34,172 nt of DNA, taken from contig NZ_SRYM01000046.1 in the NCBI RefSeq assembly GCF_004793765.1, positions 1-34,172 of the forward strand, read 5' to 3'. Source of the stretch: Parabacteroides distasonis (GTDB lineage Bacteria; Bacteroidota; Bacteroidia; Bacteroidales; Tannerellaceae). Position numbers and translations under genes: made by a program. Each line of letters begins with the position of its first letter. The first letter of the stretch is position 1. The notes beneath the pieces are model-generated. The model made no database searches and was not told the DNA's origin. It saw only the letters and a program-made list of their open reading frames with translations. Positions 1 through 8,931 of the stretch are shown piece by piece.

Positions 1-55
1 CAAAATCCGGTGATGTAACCGTTTCTTATTTGCTCGATACGGTGGAAGCGTATTC
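1..55. repeat. Terminal direct repeat (circular overlap), left copy
   Basis: These 55 bases are identical to 34118-34172. An exact repeat at both ends, with an open reading frame (traG) continuing through it, is what a closed circle written linearly with a fixed-length overlap looks like. Removing one copy gives a 34117 bp circle. It is almost certainly an assembly overlap and not a biological repeat. Confidence 0.95.
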
Positions 56-2384
56 TTTGGATGTGGACGGGATCGAACAGCGGCATAATGATTTTTTTAG
101 GGCTTTCCAACATATCCGGAACGGATTTATCCATAAGCAGGATATTTTTCTTAGAAGAAAATTCGATCCGGAATATATGATAAAAGGGGATAGCTATATA
201 CAACAGGCCGAGAAACGGCACTTTGCAGGACGGGAATATTTACATCATTTTTGTGTTCTTTCCTTCACCCTTTCCGGTTTATTGAGTTTAGAGAAAGCGT
301 ACCAGGTTAACCCGCTTTCCTATAAGGAAGAACTAACGAAGTCAGACCGGGACAAGTTGGGCGATTTCCTGGAAAGCGTGGAAAATGCGATTTCCATTAT
401 TCGCAATATAAAGAATACAAGTATCCGGCCATTGACAACAGCGGATATAAAACAGCACATTTACAGGTATGTAAACGGCTTTCATAATGACGAGGGACTA
501 AGGGACATACAGTTTTCGGATAAGTTGAAGATCGGCCAGAAAACAGGCCTGTTCTTTGCCGTATCAGACGAGAGGTATTTACCCGACAAACTGAAAACCC
601 ATGTATCCGATACAACATTACAGGACGCAAACAGCAGTTTGTATATGGCAATGTTGGAGCGTTTAGGGGTACATTTGATGTGTTCCCACGTCATTAACCA
701 GATTTGGCAGTTTAAAGGAAATTCATTCAAAGAAGATTTGGCCGAACGTGTACGGCAATTCGGCCGTTACCGGGAGTTTGACAAGGGGATAAAAAAGAAA
801 TATGAAGATTTGGCCGACTATGAGCAAGAGATCATAAACGAGGAAAACACCCTTTGCAAAACTCACTTTAATATAGCCCTTTTAGAGGACGAAGAAGCCG
901 TTTTAAACAAATGTATCGAACAGGTAAAGAACATCTTTACAAACGCCGGATTTAAGTATTATATCCCTTCCTACGAAGGATTATATAATATCTTTATCGG
1001 TTCTGTTATCGGCCGTGAGAACTGCCTGGATCCGAGTTATTTGTTTTTAACCGACCTACATAGTTCCCTTTGTCTGAATATCAATTATACATCATATAAA
1101 AATGATCCGGAAGGTATTCTGTTTAATGAACGGATCTATCAAACGCCAATCCGGAAAGATCTTTGGGACGCACATAAACGCCGTATCCCGGCTCGTAATC
1201 TGATTATCGTAGCTTCGACAGGTGGGGGAAAGTCCGTTACTTCACTAAATATCATACAGCAATATATAGAACAGAGTTATAAGATCATTGTCGTAGAATT
1301 TGGTAAGAGCTTTTATCAGTTATCCCAACTTTACAAAGATAAATCTTTGCATGTTGATTATGACGGATCCGCCCCCCTGGGGATCAATCCGTTTTTTACG
1401 GACGGGAAGAAACCGGATAATGAAAAGGTTAAAACTCTGGTAGGGCTGATCCTTAAATTTTGGCGGGAAAAAACGATCATGGAAGATACAAAGCAGGTTG
1501 TTTCATTAACAAAGATCGTGAATGAATATTACGAAGATGTAAAGGAAGGCCATTGTTTCCCAAGTTTTTATAATTACGTGAAGGAGTACGGCCGGGAACT
1601 TTACACCCGGTTAAATATCCTTCCGGAATATTTCGACCTGGATAGCTTTTTACATATCTGTTCGGAATTTATGGAAGGCGGTTTTTACGAGAATGTTTGT
1701 AAACATTCTCCCCTTGAGAACGAAATGAAGAATCGGGATTTTATTGTTTTTGAACTAACCAAGATAAAGAAAGATCCTTTTCTTATCTCTGTTATTATGA
1801 CGATCCTATACGATACAATCGAAAATAAAATACTTTCGGATAGGAGCGTTCGGGGTATGCTGATCTTTGACGAGTACGCAGAAAGCCAGGCGATAAAGGA
1901 CACATTCAGCGGTGCAGATATTCACAGTACGGTAGCCTATTGTTACCAAAAACTAAGAAAAGAGAACGGCGGCATAGGTACGATAATACAAAGCCCGGCG
2001 CAGCTTCCGGATAACGAATTTACAAAGGGTATTATCGCAAATACACAGGTTCTTTGTGTTCTTCCGGCAACAGAGGTAGTTTACGATCAAGTAATAGAGG
2101 CCTTCCACATAAAAAACAACTCACAAATAAACCTGATGAAGTCCATACGGAACGATTTCGCCGGAACCCGGCCGCATAGTGAGGTATTTTTCCGGTTTAT
2201 GGATACTTACGCCACTGTTTTACGTCTTGAACTCTCAAAGGAGAAATTACTTGCTTTCCAAACGGACGGGGAGAAGTGGAACAAGTTACAAAACCTGTAT
2301 AAAGAAACCGGATCCATAGAGAACGCAATCGAAGAATTTAAAACCCTAAAAAGCAAAGATTATGAAAACGAAAGTTCTATGTAG
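1..2384 (+). CDS. traG: TraG-type VirB4 conjugation ATPase (main part; 5' end at 34057)
   Basis: Cytoplasmic/inner-membrane ATPase that powers assembly of the conjugative type IV secretion channel. Joined across the circular junction the gene starts at ATG 34057 and encodes 814 residues, a normal length for TraG of Bacteroides conjugative elements. In the joined protein a Walker A motif (ASTGGGKS) lies near residue 425 and a Walker B motif (LIFDEY) near residue 640. The N-terminal half matches the VirB4 layout, without P-loop motifs. Inside this linear window the first in-frame start is only a TTG at 30, which is an artefact of the cut point. The 3' end overlaps traI by 23 nt. The order traE-traF-traG-traI-traJ-traK-traM-traN follows CTnDOT-type systems. 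Identification is firm; the symbol follows CTnDOT usage. Confidence 0.95.
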   Translation, partial: KSGDVTVSYLLDTVEAYSLDVDGIEQRHNDFFRAFQHIRNGFIHKQDIFLRRKFDPEYMIKGDSYIQQAEKRHFAGREYLHHFCVLSFTLSGLLSLEKAYQVNPLSYKEELTKSDRDKLGDFLESVENAISIIRNIKNTSIRPLTTADIKQHIYRYVNGFHNDEGLRDIQFSDKLKIGQKTGLFFAVSDERYLPDKLKTHVSDTTLQDANSSLYMAMLERLGVHLMCSHVINQIWQFKGNSFKEDLAERVRQFGRYREFDKGIKKKYEDLADYEQEIINEENTLCKTHFNIALLEDEEAVLNKCIEQVKNIFTNAGFKYYIPSYEGLYNIFIGSVIGRENCLDPSYLFLTDLHSSLCLNINYTSYKNDPEGILFNERIYQTPIRKDLWDAHKRRIPARNLIIVASTGGGKSVTSLNIIQQYIEQSYKIIVVEFGKSFYQLSQLYKDKSLHVDYDGSAPLGINPFFTDGKKPDNEKVKTLVGLILKFWREKTIMEDTKQVVSLTKIVNEYYEDVKEGHCFPSFYNYVKEYGRELYTRLNILPEYFDLDSFLHICSEFMEGGFYENVCKHSPLENEMKNRDFIVFELTKIKKDPFLISVIMTILYDTIENKILSDRSVRGMLIFDEYAESQAIKDTFSGADIHSTVAYCYQKLRKENGGIGTIIQSPAQLPDNEFTKGIIANTQVLCVLPATEVVYDQVIEAFHIKNNSQINLMKSIRNDFAGTRPHSEVFFRFMDTYATVLRLELSKEKLLAFQTDGEKWNKLQNLYKETGSIENAIEEFKTLKSKDYENESSM

Positions 2385-2922
2385 CATTATGATAATGTTT
2401 TTCGCCGTCACTAATGTAGCGGCGCAGTGGGTAGTTTCTGATCCGGCGTTAACTTCATTAACGCAGATCACAGCGGCCAAAGAGTTTGAACAGGCATTAA
2501 AGGATTTCGCAGTTTTGCAAAAATCACGGGATTTCTTGAATGAGAGCATAGATTTCTATAAGAAGGTGAACGGAGTAATCAAGAACTCAAAGACCGTTTT
2601 AAACGTACTTTCCAGGCAGGGGAAAATGTACGAGTTATCAGCGCAAGAGTGTTCCAGGACGGATATTTATACACCGGACGCCTATAAGGAATATACGCAA
2701 GTCATTAATGATATTATGGAGGAAAATTTGCTTTCCTTCGATCTGATTAAAACGATTATATCTAGCAGCGTACAAATGACGGACGGGGAAAGATTGCGGG
2801 TGATCTTGGATCTGGACGAAAAGACCAAAGAGGGGATGAATAAACTTATAGATGAACGATCCCGCTTTAATACGGTAAATGATGCAATAAAAAGAATCTC
2901 TGCACTTAAATCTAAAAAGTAG
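2362..2922 (+). CDS. traI: TraI-like (DUF4141) periplasmic conjugation protein
   Basis: A 186-residue protein with an N-terminal signal peptide (about residues 1-21, ending in NVAAQ) followed by QWVVSDP, the start typical of the mature TraI/DUF4141 family in Bacteroides transfer regions. The rest is largely helical and charged, resembling VirB5/TrbJ-like minor pilus or channel proteins, so an exported role in the transfer apparatus is likely. The start overlaps the end of traG by 23 nt, and the stop is 6 nt before traJ, so it is translated within the tra operon. The family call rests on position and the QWVV-DP start; the VirB5 comparison is inference. Confidence 0.8.
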   Translation: MKTKVLCSIMIMFFAVTNVAAQWVVSDPALTSLTQITAAKEFEQALKDFAVLQKSRDFLNESIDFYKKVNGVIKNSKTVLNVLSRQGKMYELSAQECSRTDIYTPDAYKEYTQVINDIMEENLLSFDLIKTIISSSVQMTDGERLRVILDLDEKTKEGMNKLIDERSRFNTVNDAIKRISALKSKK

Positions 2923-2928
2923 AAAGCT

Positions 2929-3708
2929 ATGGATATGGAAGTTATTGACAACGTTATAACCGCTTACGAGGCTGTAAAGCTCAACGATGTAAGCAAGTCT
3001 ATTATAGCCTTATGTACCTTTATCGCTTTAATCATTGTGATAAATAGATTTATTACAGCCTATAAAGAGGCTTTTTCAGAAGGTGACAGCCCGGCCGATC
3101 TGAAACACTTTTTCCGGTTGTTTTCTGTATATGTTTACTTTTTTGTGCTGATCGCTTCGGCTCCCTTTGCTTTCTCTATCATTGAGAAAGGTTTAGGGGA
3201 AATTCAAAACGAACTGATACAACATTATCAAAAAGATGTGGATCTTAGTATAGATGAAGCGATTGTAACCTTTACAAAGGATTATATCGAAGATGTACAA
3301 CGGCGGCATAACTGGGTAGGAAAGCAGATACAAGAGGTCATAATGTTGCCTCTTACTATTTCCGCTTATACGATCCTGTTGTATGCAACGAAGTATATAT
3401 TTTTCTTTTTTGCAGCAGGCAGATATTTATATCTTATCTTACTTGAGATCGTTACGCCGATTGCGATTATCCTTTACCTGGACGAAAAGACGAGAAGTTA
3501 TACACATACCTTTTTGAAGAACCTGTTTATCTGTTATATGTTGATCCCGGCGTTTTTGATTGCAAACGCTTTCGGATCTATCATTTCAGATAATATCATG
3601 CACATGGTAGGCGAAAATAAATACAGCCTTTTAGGTTTGTTGTTCGCCTTTATCTTTAAATTATTCCTTTTTGCGAAGTCCGTAAAATATTGTAATCAAC
3701 TGTTTTAA
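2929..3708 (+). CDS. traJ: TraJ-like polytopic inner-membrane protein (VirB6-like)
   Basis: A 259-residue membrane protein with several hydrophobic segments (about residues 22-42, 60-85, 140-185, 200-220 and 230-250), separated by a long polar stretch at residues 85-135 rich in acidic residues and lysine. Position between traI and traK and the multi-span layout match TraJ of CTnDOT-type systems, the VirB6-like channel component of the inner membrane. It is shorter than CTnDOT TraJ (over 300 residues as I recall), with fewer spans at the C-terminus, but the reading frame is intact. It is translated in the tra operon, 6 nt after traI and 13 nt before traK. Confidence 0.8.
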   Translation: MDMEVIDNVITAYEAVKLNDVSKSIIALCTFIALIIVINRFITAYKEAFSEGDSPADLKHFFRLFSVYVYFFVLIASAPFAFSIIEKGLGEIQNELIQHYQKDVDLSIDEAIVTFTKDYIEDVQRRHNWVGKQIQEVIMLPLTISAYTILLYATKYIFFFFAAGRYLYLILLEIVTPIAIILYLDEKTRSYTHTFLKNLFICYMLIPAFLIANAFGSIISDNIMHMVGENKYSLLGLLFAFIFKLFLFAKSVKYCNQLF

Positions 3709-3721
3709 AGTATATTAATCT

Positions 3722-4360
3722 ATGGATAAAGATAGTGTATTGAAAGATTTTGACACGTTGGCCGAATCGAAAAAGAAAAACGCTTTGAATCTGAAACTTT
3801 GTTTAGGTTTCGCCCTGGTAGTGGTTATCTTGGTTTTAGCCTGGGGAATCACGGTAGCCCTTACCGCACTTGATAGAGTTGTAGTAGTGGAACGAAGCGG
3901 GGAGTATCTAAAAACCTTTTCCCAGGATCGAGAGGCCATGTTTACGACATTCGTAAAGAATACGTGCGCGCAAGCTACCATGTACGCAAATTCGTTTGAT
4001 CGTTTGAACCTAAAGAAGAACCAGGCACAGGCCGCCTTCTATATCAATAAGAACGATCTAAACGCCATTACGTCAAAATACTATAATGATAAGGCCTATT
4101 TTGATGCAATGCAGAACGGAGCCGTTTATAAATGCGACTTTGACAGCTTGCAGATCCTTTCCGGAAATAATGAACCCTATAAAGTCCGTTTTAGTTCAAC
4201 GCTTACCGTTTACGGGGTAAGCGGCCAGAAAATAAAGTTTCTGATAAAGACCGAGGGCGATTTAGTCCGGACAACTCCACAATTTCCGGAGAATGTGACA
4301 GGCCTGTTTTTTAATAGATACATTCAGCAAATCATACGTTTAAGAGAACCCAAAAAATAA
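3722..4360 (+). CDS. traK: TraK-like VirB8 conjugation protein
   Basis: A 212-residue bitopic inner-membrane protein: a short charged cytoplasmic N-terminus, one transmembrane helix (about residues 25-48, LGFALVVVILVLAWG), then a periplasmic domain of about 160 residues. This is the VirB8 layout, and the gene holds the traK position directly before traM. The periplasmic domain contains the strand-rich segment expected near the C-terminus (around YKVRFSSTLTVYG and GDLVRTTPQ). It is predicted to act as an assembly scaffold linking inner-membrane and outer-membrane parts of the channel. It is followed 7 nt later by traM. Confidence 0.85.
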   Translation: MDKDSVLKDFDTLAESKKKNALNLKLCLGFALVVVILVLAWGITVALTALDRVVVVERSGEYLKTFSQDREAMFTTFVKNTCAQATMYANSFDRLNLKKNQAQAAFYINKNDLNAITSKYYNDKAYFDAMQNGAVYKCDFDSLQILSGNNEPYKVRFSSTLTVYGVSGQKIKFLIKTEGDLVRTTPQFPENVTGLFFNRYIQQIIRLREPKK

Positions 4361-4367
4361 CAAGCCT

Positions 4368-5246
4368 ATGGATAGCGTGACTAAAACAAAAATCATTCTG
4401 TTTTCTTCCCTGGGGATCTTATTGCTTATCATTGTAGGCGTTTGTATTGCCTTCATGGGGGGGAAGTCCGGAACGGTGGAAGATAACGTAAATACGTCCC
4501 TTAGAGCGCAGGAGCAAAGCGATTTTGCTTTAGATGATATGCTTAAAGCGAATGACGGCCGCCCGGAATATGAAAAGTTCGGGGAGTACGAGCAGCCCGC
4601 AGAAACAAAGATCCAGGATCCGGAAATACTTGCTTTACAGGAGCAGTTAAGGGAGAACCAGGGGGGACAGCCGGACACAGTGCAGCCAAAGAAACGTATA
4701 GCACCGAAGAAGAAAGCAGCCAAGAAACAGCCGGAACCGCAGCAGCCCCCAAAGCCGGAGAGCCGTTTCTTTTCTTCCGGAAAGGAAGAAAACACCGGAA
4801 ACACGGTAGAGGCCATTGTTTCCGGAGATCAGAAGATCACCGACGGCAGCGTTATAAAGTTAGTGACCTTGCACGAGATACCGTTAGAAAACGGCGTGAT
4901 CTTGCAAAAAGGATCCGCTTTATTCGGTGTGGTGAAATTAGAGCAAGACCGTATTAGCGTAACGATCCAATCCGTCCGGATCGGTAACAGTATCTACGAT
5001 CTGAAAAAGCAAGTATATGACCGGGACGGGCTACCAGGTATTTACGTACCCCTTAACATCAAAGCCGAAGCCACCAAAGAGGCAGCGGGGGAAGTTGTTA
5101 ACGATATGAATGTAACGCCTTATAGTTCCGATGTATTAAGCACAAGCGTTAACGCCGTTAGTAGTGCAGCTAAAAGCGTATTCCGGAAGAAAAATAACCA
5201 GGTAATCGTAACCGTAAAGTCAAACTATAAACTGTATTTAAAATGA
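4368..5246 (+). CDS. traM: TraM-like VirB10 conjugation protein
   Basis: A 292-residue VirB10-like protein. It has one N-terminal transmembrane helix (about residues 10-30), a long low-complexity stretch rich in Pro, Gln, Glu and Lys (about residues 65-135, including KKRIAPKKKAAKKQPEPQQP) that can span the periplasm, and a compact C-terminal domain from about residue 140. It would link the inner and outer membranes in the transfer channel. CTnDOT TraM is longer as I recall; the shortening appears to be mainly in the linker. The TGA stop overlaps the ATG of traN (ATGA at 5243), so the two are translationally coupled. Confidence 0.87.
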   Translation: MDSVTKTKIILFSSLGILLLIIVGVCIAFMGGKSGTVEDNVNTSLRAQEQSDFALDDMLKANDGRPEYEKFGEYEQPAETKIQDPEILALQEQLRENQGGQPDTVQPKKRIAPKKKAAKKQPEPQQPPKPESRFFSSGKEENTGNTVEAIVSGDQKITDGSVIKLVTLHEIPLENGVILQKGSALFGVVKLEQDRISVTIQSVRIGNSIYDLKKQVYDRDGLPGIYVPLNIKAEATKEAAGEVVNDMNVTPYSSDVLSTSVNAVSSAAKSVFRKKNNQVIVTVKSNYKLYLK

Positions 5247-6340
5247 AAACATTATACATTATATTGCTAATTCTTACAGCTCTACCGTGCCGGTCACAGC
5301 TCCGGCCGGTAGAAAGCAAAGAAATTTGTGTAAACTACTCAAAAACAATACATTTGATTTTTCCAACTCCGATAAAATACAGTAAATCCGTCACGGATTT
5401 TGTCGTAGTGGATAATCCGGAAAATGTTCCCAAAATTTTACGAATAAAGGCCAACCAAAAGAGTTTTAGCCGGAAAACGACCGTTTCCGTTGCGACGGAA
5501 GGCGGGTATTTCTATTCGTTTAACGTCAGTTATTCCGATACCCTGGAACATACAAACTATTTTCTTCCGGAAATGAGCAGTATTACACCGGATACGATAT
5601 TTATTAATGAAGTATCGCAAACCCATTTGATCGCCCCGGAAAAGATCATCTACATAGATTTCGGGGATACCTGTATAAAGGTAGACAAGGCAGAGAAAAC
5701 AGAAAATATAATCCGGATGATCGCCACAAGCGGAACCGTGCAAGGATTTCCCAAACAAACTAATTTGTCCTTAGCAACCACAGACGGAAAGTTTTATACC
5801 TATGACGTGGATTTTCGCCAGGATCCGGAAGCCTTCGTTTATGAGATAGGGGAACAGCAACCAGATAAGAAAGCAAATGTTATCCTTTCGGATAATATCA
5901 TTCCCGCAGTTGAACGGGATAGCGTGATGAAAGCCGTATATACGGCCAGGCGGCAGATCTTTAACAAAGGAATCATAAAGAATAAAATTACGTTCAGTAT
6001 TAATAACCTCAATATCTACAATAATCTTTTGCTCTTTACTTTTGAGATAGAGAATAAAAGCAGGATCCCTTACGATATTGATTATATCCGTTATTTCATC
6101 GTTGACAAGAAAACGGCCAAACTCACCGCTTCGCAGGAAGTAGATCAAACGGTTCTATTCTCTGAATATTACACGCCCAGGGTAGAAGGCCGGAAGAATT
6201 TAAAATATGTCGTAGCCTTTTCAAAGTTCACCATTCCGGATGAGAAGGTTTTCCGGATCGAGATAAACGAGAAAAATGGGGGAAGACATATTTTATTTGA
6301 TCTTGAGAACTCCGATTTATCAAATGTGGAAGGTATTTAA
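5243..6340 (+). CDS. traN: TraN-like (DUF4138, VirB9-type) conjugation protein
   Basis: A 365-residue exported protein with a short signal peptide (about residues 1-18, ending before QLRPVESKEICVNYSKT). The mature part is beta-rich, with two related segments (residues about 25-100 and 105-190) of the type xxIxFPxxIxYxDxG, then a C-terminal beta-domain from about residue 215. This is the DUF4138/TraN family, the VirB9-like outer-membrane-associated partner of TraM. It starts within the traM stop codon and its last 17 nt overlap the start of the next gene. Family assignment is supported by gene order and by the strand pattern. Confidence 0.85.
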   Translation: MKTLYIILLILTALPCRSQLRPVESKEICVNYSKTIHLIFPTPIKYSKSVTDFVVVDNPENVPKILRIKANQKSFSRKTTVSVATEGGYFYSFNVSYSDTLEHTNYFLPEMSSITPDTIFINEVSQTHLIAPEKIIYIDFGDTCIKVDKAEKTENIIRMIATSGTVQGFPKQTNLSLATTDGKFYTYDVDFRQDPEAFVYEIGEQQPDKKANVILSDNIIPAVERDSVMKAVYTARRQIFNKGIIKNKITFSINNLNIYNNLLLFTFEIENKSRIPYDIDYIRYFIVDKKTAKLTASQEVDQTVLFSEYYTPRVEGRKNLKYVVAFSKFTIPDEKVFRIEINEKNGGRHILFDLENSDLSNVEGI

Positions 6341-6902
6341 CATATTGTTTTTATGTGTCGTTTTGCCTTCGTTCGGCCAAGAGGTAAAAGCGGATAAGTA
6401 TAAACTTATTATCCAGGTTTTACAGACGGCAGCGGATTTTCAAAATATAGCCCCTGTAATGGAAATTATCAGCCGGGACAATGAAATTTTTTCTTATGTC
6501 CCGTCCGAGTGTCCGTTACTTGAGAACTTCCGGATCTCCGATAATTTCGGTTATCGGATCCACCCGATAAAGGGAACACGGCAGTTTCATAGTGGGGTAG
6601 ATCTTGCCGCAGCTTACGCCGCCACAGTACACGCCACCGCCCAGGGAATTGTTACTTTTTCCGGCAATATGGCAGGATACGGAAAAACGGTAGTGATCCG
6701 ACACAAATACGGTTTTGTAACCCAATACTCACACCTTACTTATATCTATCGGAAGGTAGGGCAGGAAGTGAGAAAGGGGGAAGTTATCGGCTTTGTAGGA
6801 TCGACGGGGCAGAGTACCGGGAATCACCTACATTATGAGATTATAAAGAATAACAGGAAAGTAAACCCGCTAAACTTTTTTAATTATGAATTTAGGAAAT
6901 GA
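6324..6902 (+). CDS. M23 (LytM) murein endopeptidase of the transfer operon
   Basis: Zinc endopeptidase predicted to cut peptidoglycan cross-links so the transfer channel can cross the wall. It has a signal peptide (MWKVFNILFLCVVLPSFGQ), which fixes the start at ATG 6324; an upstream in-frame ATG at 6276 would bury the signal and lengthen the overlap with traN. The active-site signature is complete: H89 and D93 (HSGVD) plus H168 and H170 (NHLHYE). At 192 residues it is a minimal secreted LytM enzyme. CTnDOT-type regions commonly carry a lysozyme-like gene for this job, so this is an alternative wall hydrolase. The last 17 nt overlap the downstream XRE gene. Confidence 0.9.
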   Translation: MWKVFNILFLCVVLPSFGQEVKADKYKLIIQVLQTAADFQNIAPVMEIISRDNEIFSYVPSECPLLENFRISDNFGYRIHPIKGTRQFHSGVDLAAAYAATVHATAQGIVTFSGNMAGYGKTVVIRHKYGFVTQYSHLTYIYRKVGQEVRKGEVIGFVGSTGQSTGNHLHYEIIKNNRKVNPLNFFNYEFRK

Positions 6903-7092
6903 ATTGAAGGTAGAGAGAACCCGGTTAGACATAAAGGCTAAGGACGTGGCGAACGATATAGGCGTAACACCGCAGCAGATCAGTAATATAGAACGTACCA
7001 GGAAGGTAACGAACCTTTTGAAATATATATCATTCCTACGCTCTAAAGGCGTGGATCTGAATAATTTATTTGATAGGATAAACAATAAATAA
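6886..7092 (+). CDS. Small XRE-family helix-turn-helix regulator inside tra operon
   Basis: A 68-residue single-domain DNA-binding protein. Residues 4-60 carry the XRE/Cro helix-turn-helix pattern (IKAKDVANDIGVTPQQISNI), the recognition helix being the segment after GVTP. There is no sensor domain. Its start lies 17 nt inside the M23 gene, and the next gene begins 8 nt after its stop, so it is co-transcribed with the late tra genes and could feed back on tra expression. The target is unknown; the operator-like repeats near 33321-33340 and the 22-bp palindrome at 22452 are candidates only. Confidence 0.85.
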   Translation: MNLGNELKVERTRLDIKAKDVANDIGVTPQQISNIERTRKVTNLLKYISFLRSKGVDLNNLFDRINNK

Positions 7093-7100
7093 GAAAGAGT

Positions 7101-7511
7101 ATGAGAAGCATTTTAATGACATTGTTTGCAGTGGTTTTGTTATCTTCATGTGATAACGACCTAAAAATTATCAACCGGGATTTTTCGGTAAGTCTGAAAG
7201 CCATAGACGGCGGTACGCCTACCGTTGGCCGATCAATCAAATGTACTTTTTCCGTTAACGGCCTGGATCCGGCCAATTCGGACGAACTGTTTACTACCTT
7301 TTCCGTTAAAGACGGCAGCGGTAAGATCTTAGTAGAGAATGACGAGTACACACCAGGGGAAACGATTATTTACGACTACCAGGAAGCCGGGAAAATGATC
7401 TTTGATTATGTTCCGGCCACTTCCGGGACGCAATCGCTTATTTTATCCGTCAGTTCCGAAATTATAACCCGTTCGGATACGGTCGTTATTAACGTGGTGA
7501 ACAGTAACTAA
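7101..7511 (+). CDS. traQ: TraQ-like (DUF3872) lipoprotein
   Basis: A 136-residue predicted lipoprotein: N-terminal hydrophobic segment ending in LLSSC (lipid-anchored Cys at about residue 17), then a single beta-sandwich-like domain with Gly/Asp turns (NDEYTPGETIIYDY near the middle). Length, late position in the tra operon and strand pattern resemble TraQ/DUF3872 of CTnDOT-type systems. It probably sits at the periplasmic face of the outer membrane. The assignment is moderate because the similarity was judged by eye; it could also be an unrelated surface lipoprotein. Confidence 0.6.
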   Translation: MRSILMTLFAVVLLSSCDNDLKIINRDFSVSLKAIDGGTPTVGRSIKCTFSVNGLDPANSDELFTTFSVKDGSGKILVENDEYTPGETIIYDYQEAGKMIFDYVPATSGTQSLILSVSSEIITRSDTVVINVVNSN

Positions 7512-7524
7512 AAAGCGTAACATT

Positions 7525-8031
7525 ATGAAAAAGATTATCCTTTTAATAGCTGTTTTATTCGTTTCAATGGTCACGAAAGCACAGTATATCGGCAGCCAAT
7601 ATTTAAACGGTAGCCTCGATTATATCGTAGATCAAAACCAAGTGCAGGGAAGCGTAGGTTTTGGAAAAGTGTACAAGAGCTTTAAAGTAGGTGCGGTTCT
7701 CAACTACCGGAACCTATCTAAAGATGCAGTTACGGCCAACACAGCAACCGCCGGAGCCGAATTTTCCTATTACCTTCTGAAAGGATCCCGCTTTTCTCTC
7801 TCCGGTGTGGCCGTTGGATCAATCGGCTTTCAGAAGGCCAAGACGAAAAGCGAATTAATCCGCTTAGAGAGGTCAAAAGCGTTTGTTTACGGGTATGAGG
7901 TGGGAGTACGGCCGGAATTTCTGTTATCCCCTAAATGTGCCTTATTTATGCAATATAAATTTGAAATGCTGTTTAACTCCATAATCCGGAATAATAACCA
8001 TATAGGAGCCGGATTTATCGTTTACTTATAA
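7525..8031 (+). CDS. traO: TraO-like outer-membrane beta-barrel
   Basis: A 168-residue protein with a signal peptide (residues 1-19, ending VTKAQ) and an alternating amphipathic pattern with aromatic girdle residues, ending in a hydrophobic strand (GAGFIVYL) as expected for an eight-stranded outer-membrane barrel. In CTnDOT-type operons TraO occupies this late position and has this size. A role in anchoring or gating the channel at the outer membrane is inferred. Only 13 nt separate it from the upstream lipoprotein gene. Confidence 0.65.
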   Translation: MKKIILLIAVLFVSMVTKAQYIGSQYLNGSLDYIVDQNQVQGSVGFGKVYKSFKVGAVLNYRNLSKDAVTANTATAGAEFSYYLLKGSRFSLSGVAVGSIGFQKAKTKSELIRLERSKAFVYGYEVGVRPEFLLSPKCALFMQYKFEMLFNSIIRNNNHIGAGFIVYL

Positions 8032-8054
8032 TTCACCTTTTAAAATTAAACAAG

Positions 8055-8510
8055 ATGAAACGCATTAGTTTTTTAGTTCTGTTACTGGCGGCCATGACCG
8101 CAGTGTTTTATAGTTGTAGCAATGACGAGGACGAACCAGGCAGCGGAAAGGCGGCCATGTACCAGGTAGTAATTAAACAAAGCGGCGATTATCAGAATTT
8201 CATTAAATCCGTTGTGATCGCAGCAAACGGAACTACATTAAAGGACGATATCGCAAACAAAAGTTTGTCGAAAACTGTTTTCAGTGACGAAGATTTAACC
8301 GGATCGACGTTTTCCGTAAGCACAGAAGGAAAAGCGGTACAGTTCGCCGTTTCCGGAGGCGTAGCAGACCGGGACGAGGAAAGTATTACTAATCCCATGA
8401 CCTGGGACGTAACGGTTTACCGTGACGGAAAAGAAATAGATCACCAGGTACTTACTTTTGAGGACGGCCACCAGCCAAGCAGTAAGGATCTGAATTTATA
8501 TTACGATTAA
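8055..8510 (+). CDS. Lipoprotein at the end of the transfer operon
   Basis: A 151-residue lipoprotein with a clear signal and lipobox (YSC, Cys at about residue 21) followed by a Ser/Asn/Asp/Glu-rich spacer (SNDEDEPGSG). An acidic stretch directly after the Cys is the kind of signal that sends Bacteroides lipoproteins to the cell surface. The remainder is a beta-rich domain I do not recognise. As the last gene of the operon it could be a surface adhesin or an exclusion protein, but nothing in the sequence proves either. A hairpin follows at 8522-8554. Confidence 0.7.
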   Translation: MKRISFLVLLLAAMTAVFYSCSNDEDEPGSGKAAMYQVVIKQSGDYQNFIKSVVIAANGTTLKDDIANKSLSKTVFSDEDLTGSTFSVSTEGKAVQFAVSGGVADRDEESITNPMTWDVTVYRDGKEIDHQVLTFEDGHQPSSKDLNLYYD

Positions 8511-8521
8511 AGCCTATGGGG

Positions 8522-8554
8522 GAAGCGTGGCGACCTTCACAGGCCGCCCGCTTC
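8522..8554 (+). terminator. Bulged hairpin ending the transfer operon
   Basis: GAAGCG pairs with CGCTTC and GGC with GCC, interrupted by a one-base bulge and a small internal loop, closed by CCT/AGG around a four-base loop. It starts 11 nt after the last tra-operon stop codon. There is no clean T-run, so it may be a 3'-end stabiliser or structured leader instead of an intrinsic terminator. Confidence 0.45.
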
Positions 8555-8923
8555 AATATGATTTAATTTCTGTTTTGCCTCACGACAATATTATTGTGTG
8601 TTTAAGTGATAATAGTTAATCTCTTCCTAATATTTCAATATTTTGTAATATCCTTTTGGATTAAAATAGTTCATTTTTTAGAGTTTTTTGCAAAAATGTA
8701 GCTCAAAAATACTGCAATTATGCTAAACTATAATTATATAACGAAACTTTTTAAGGCTTTCGTAAAGAATATTTTATTTTCTGCTTATTCAAACTCTCCG
8801 ATAATACAACACTTTTGAAAAATGTTCTAAGTTTTTCTGGAATTTACTACCCAAAAGTTTAGTTGTTATCTAGGTTCTTAAGGTATTACCTTTTTGTGTA
8901 ATGTCCGTTATTGGAGTTGAATA

Positions 8924-8931
8924 TAATTTTG
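8924..8931 (+). promoter_or_regulatory. Bacteroides -7 box (TAATTTTG)
   Basis: Matches TAnnTTTG, 28 nt upstream of the lipoprotein start at 8960. No TTTG at the usual 19-21 nt upstream, so the -33 half is weak and activation may be needed. Confidence 0.5.

Noticed and set aside
6276-6323. Longer N-terminus for the M23 protein from ATG 6276
   Set aside because: It would put 16 extra residues in front of a clean signal peptide and lengthen the overlap with traN; ATG 6324 is the better start.
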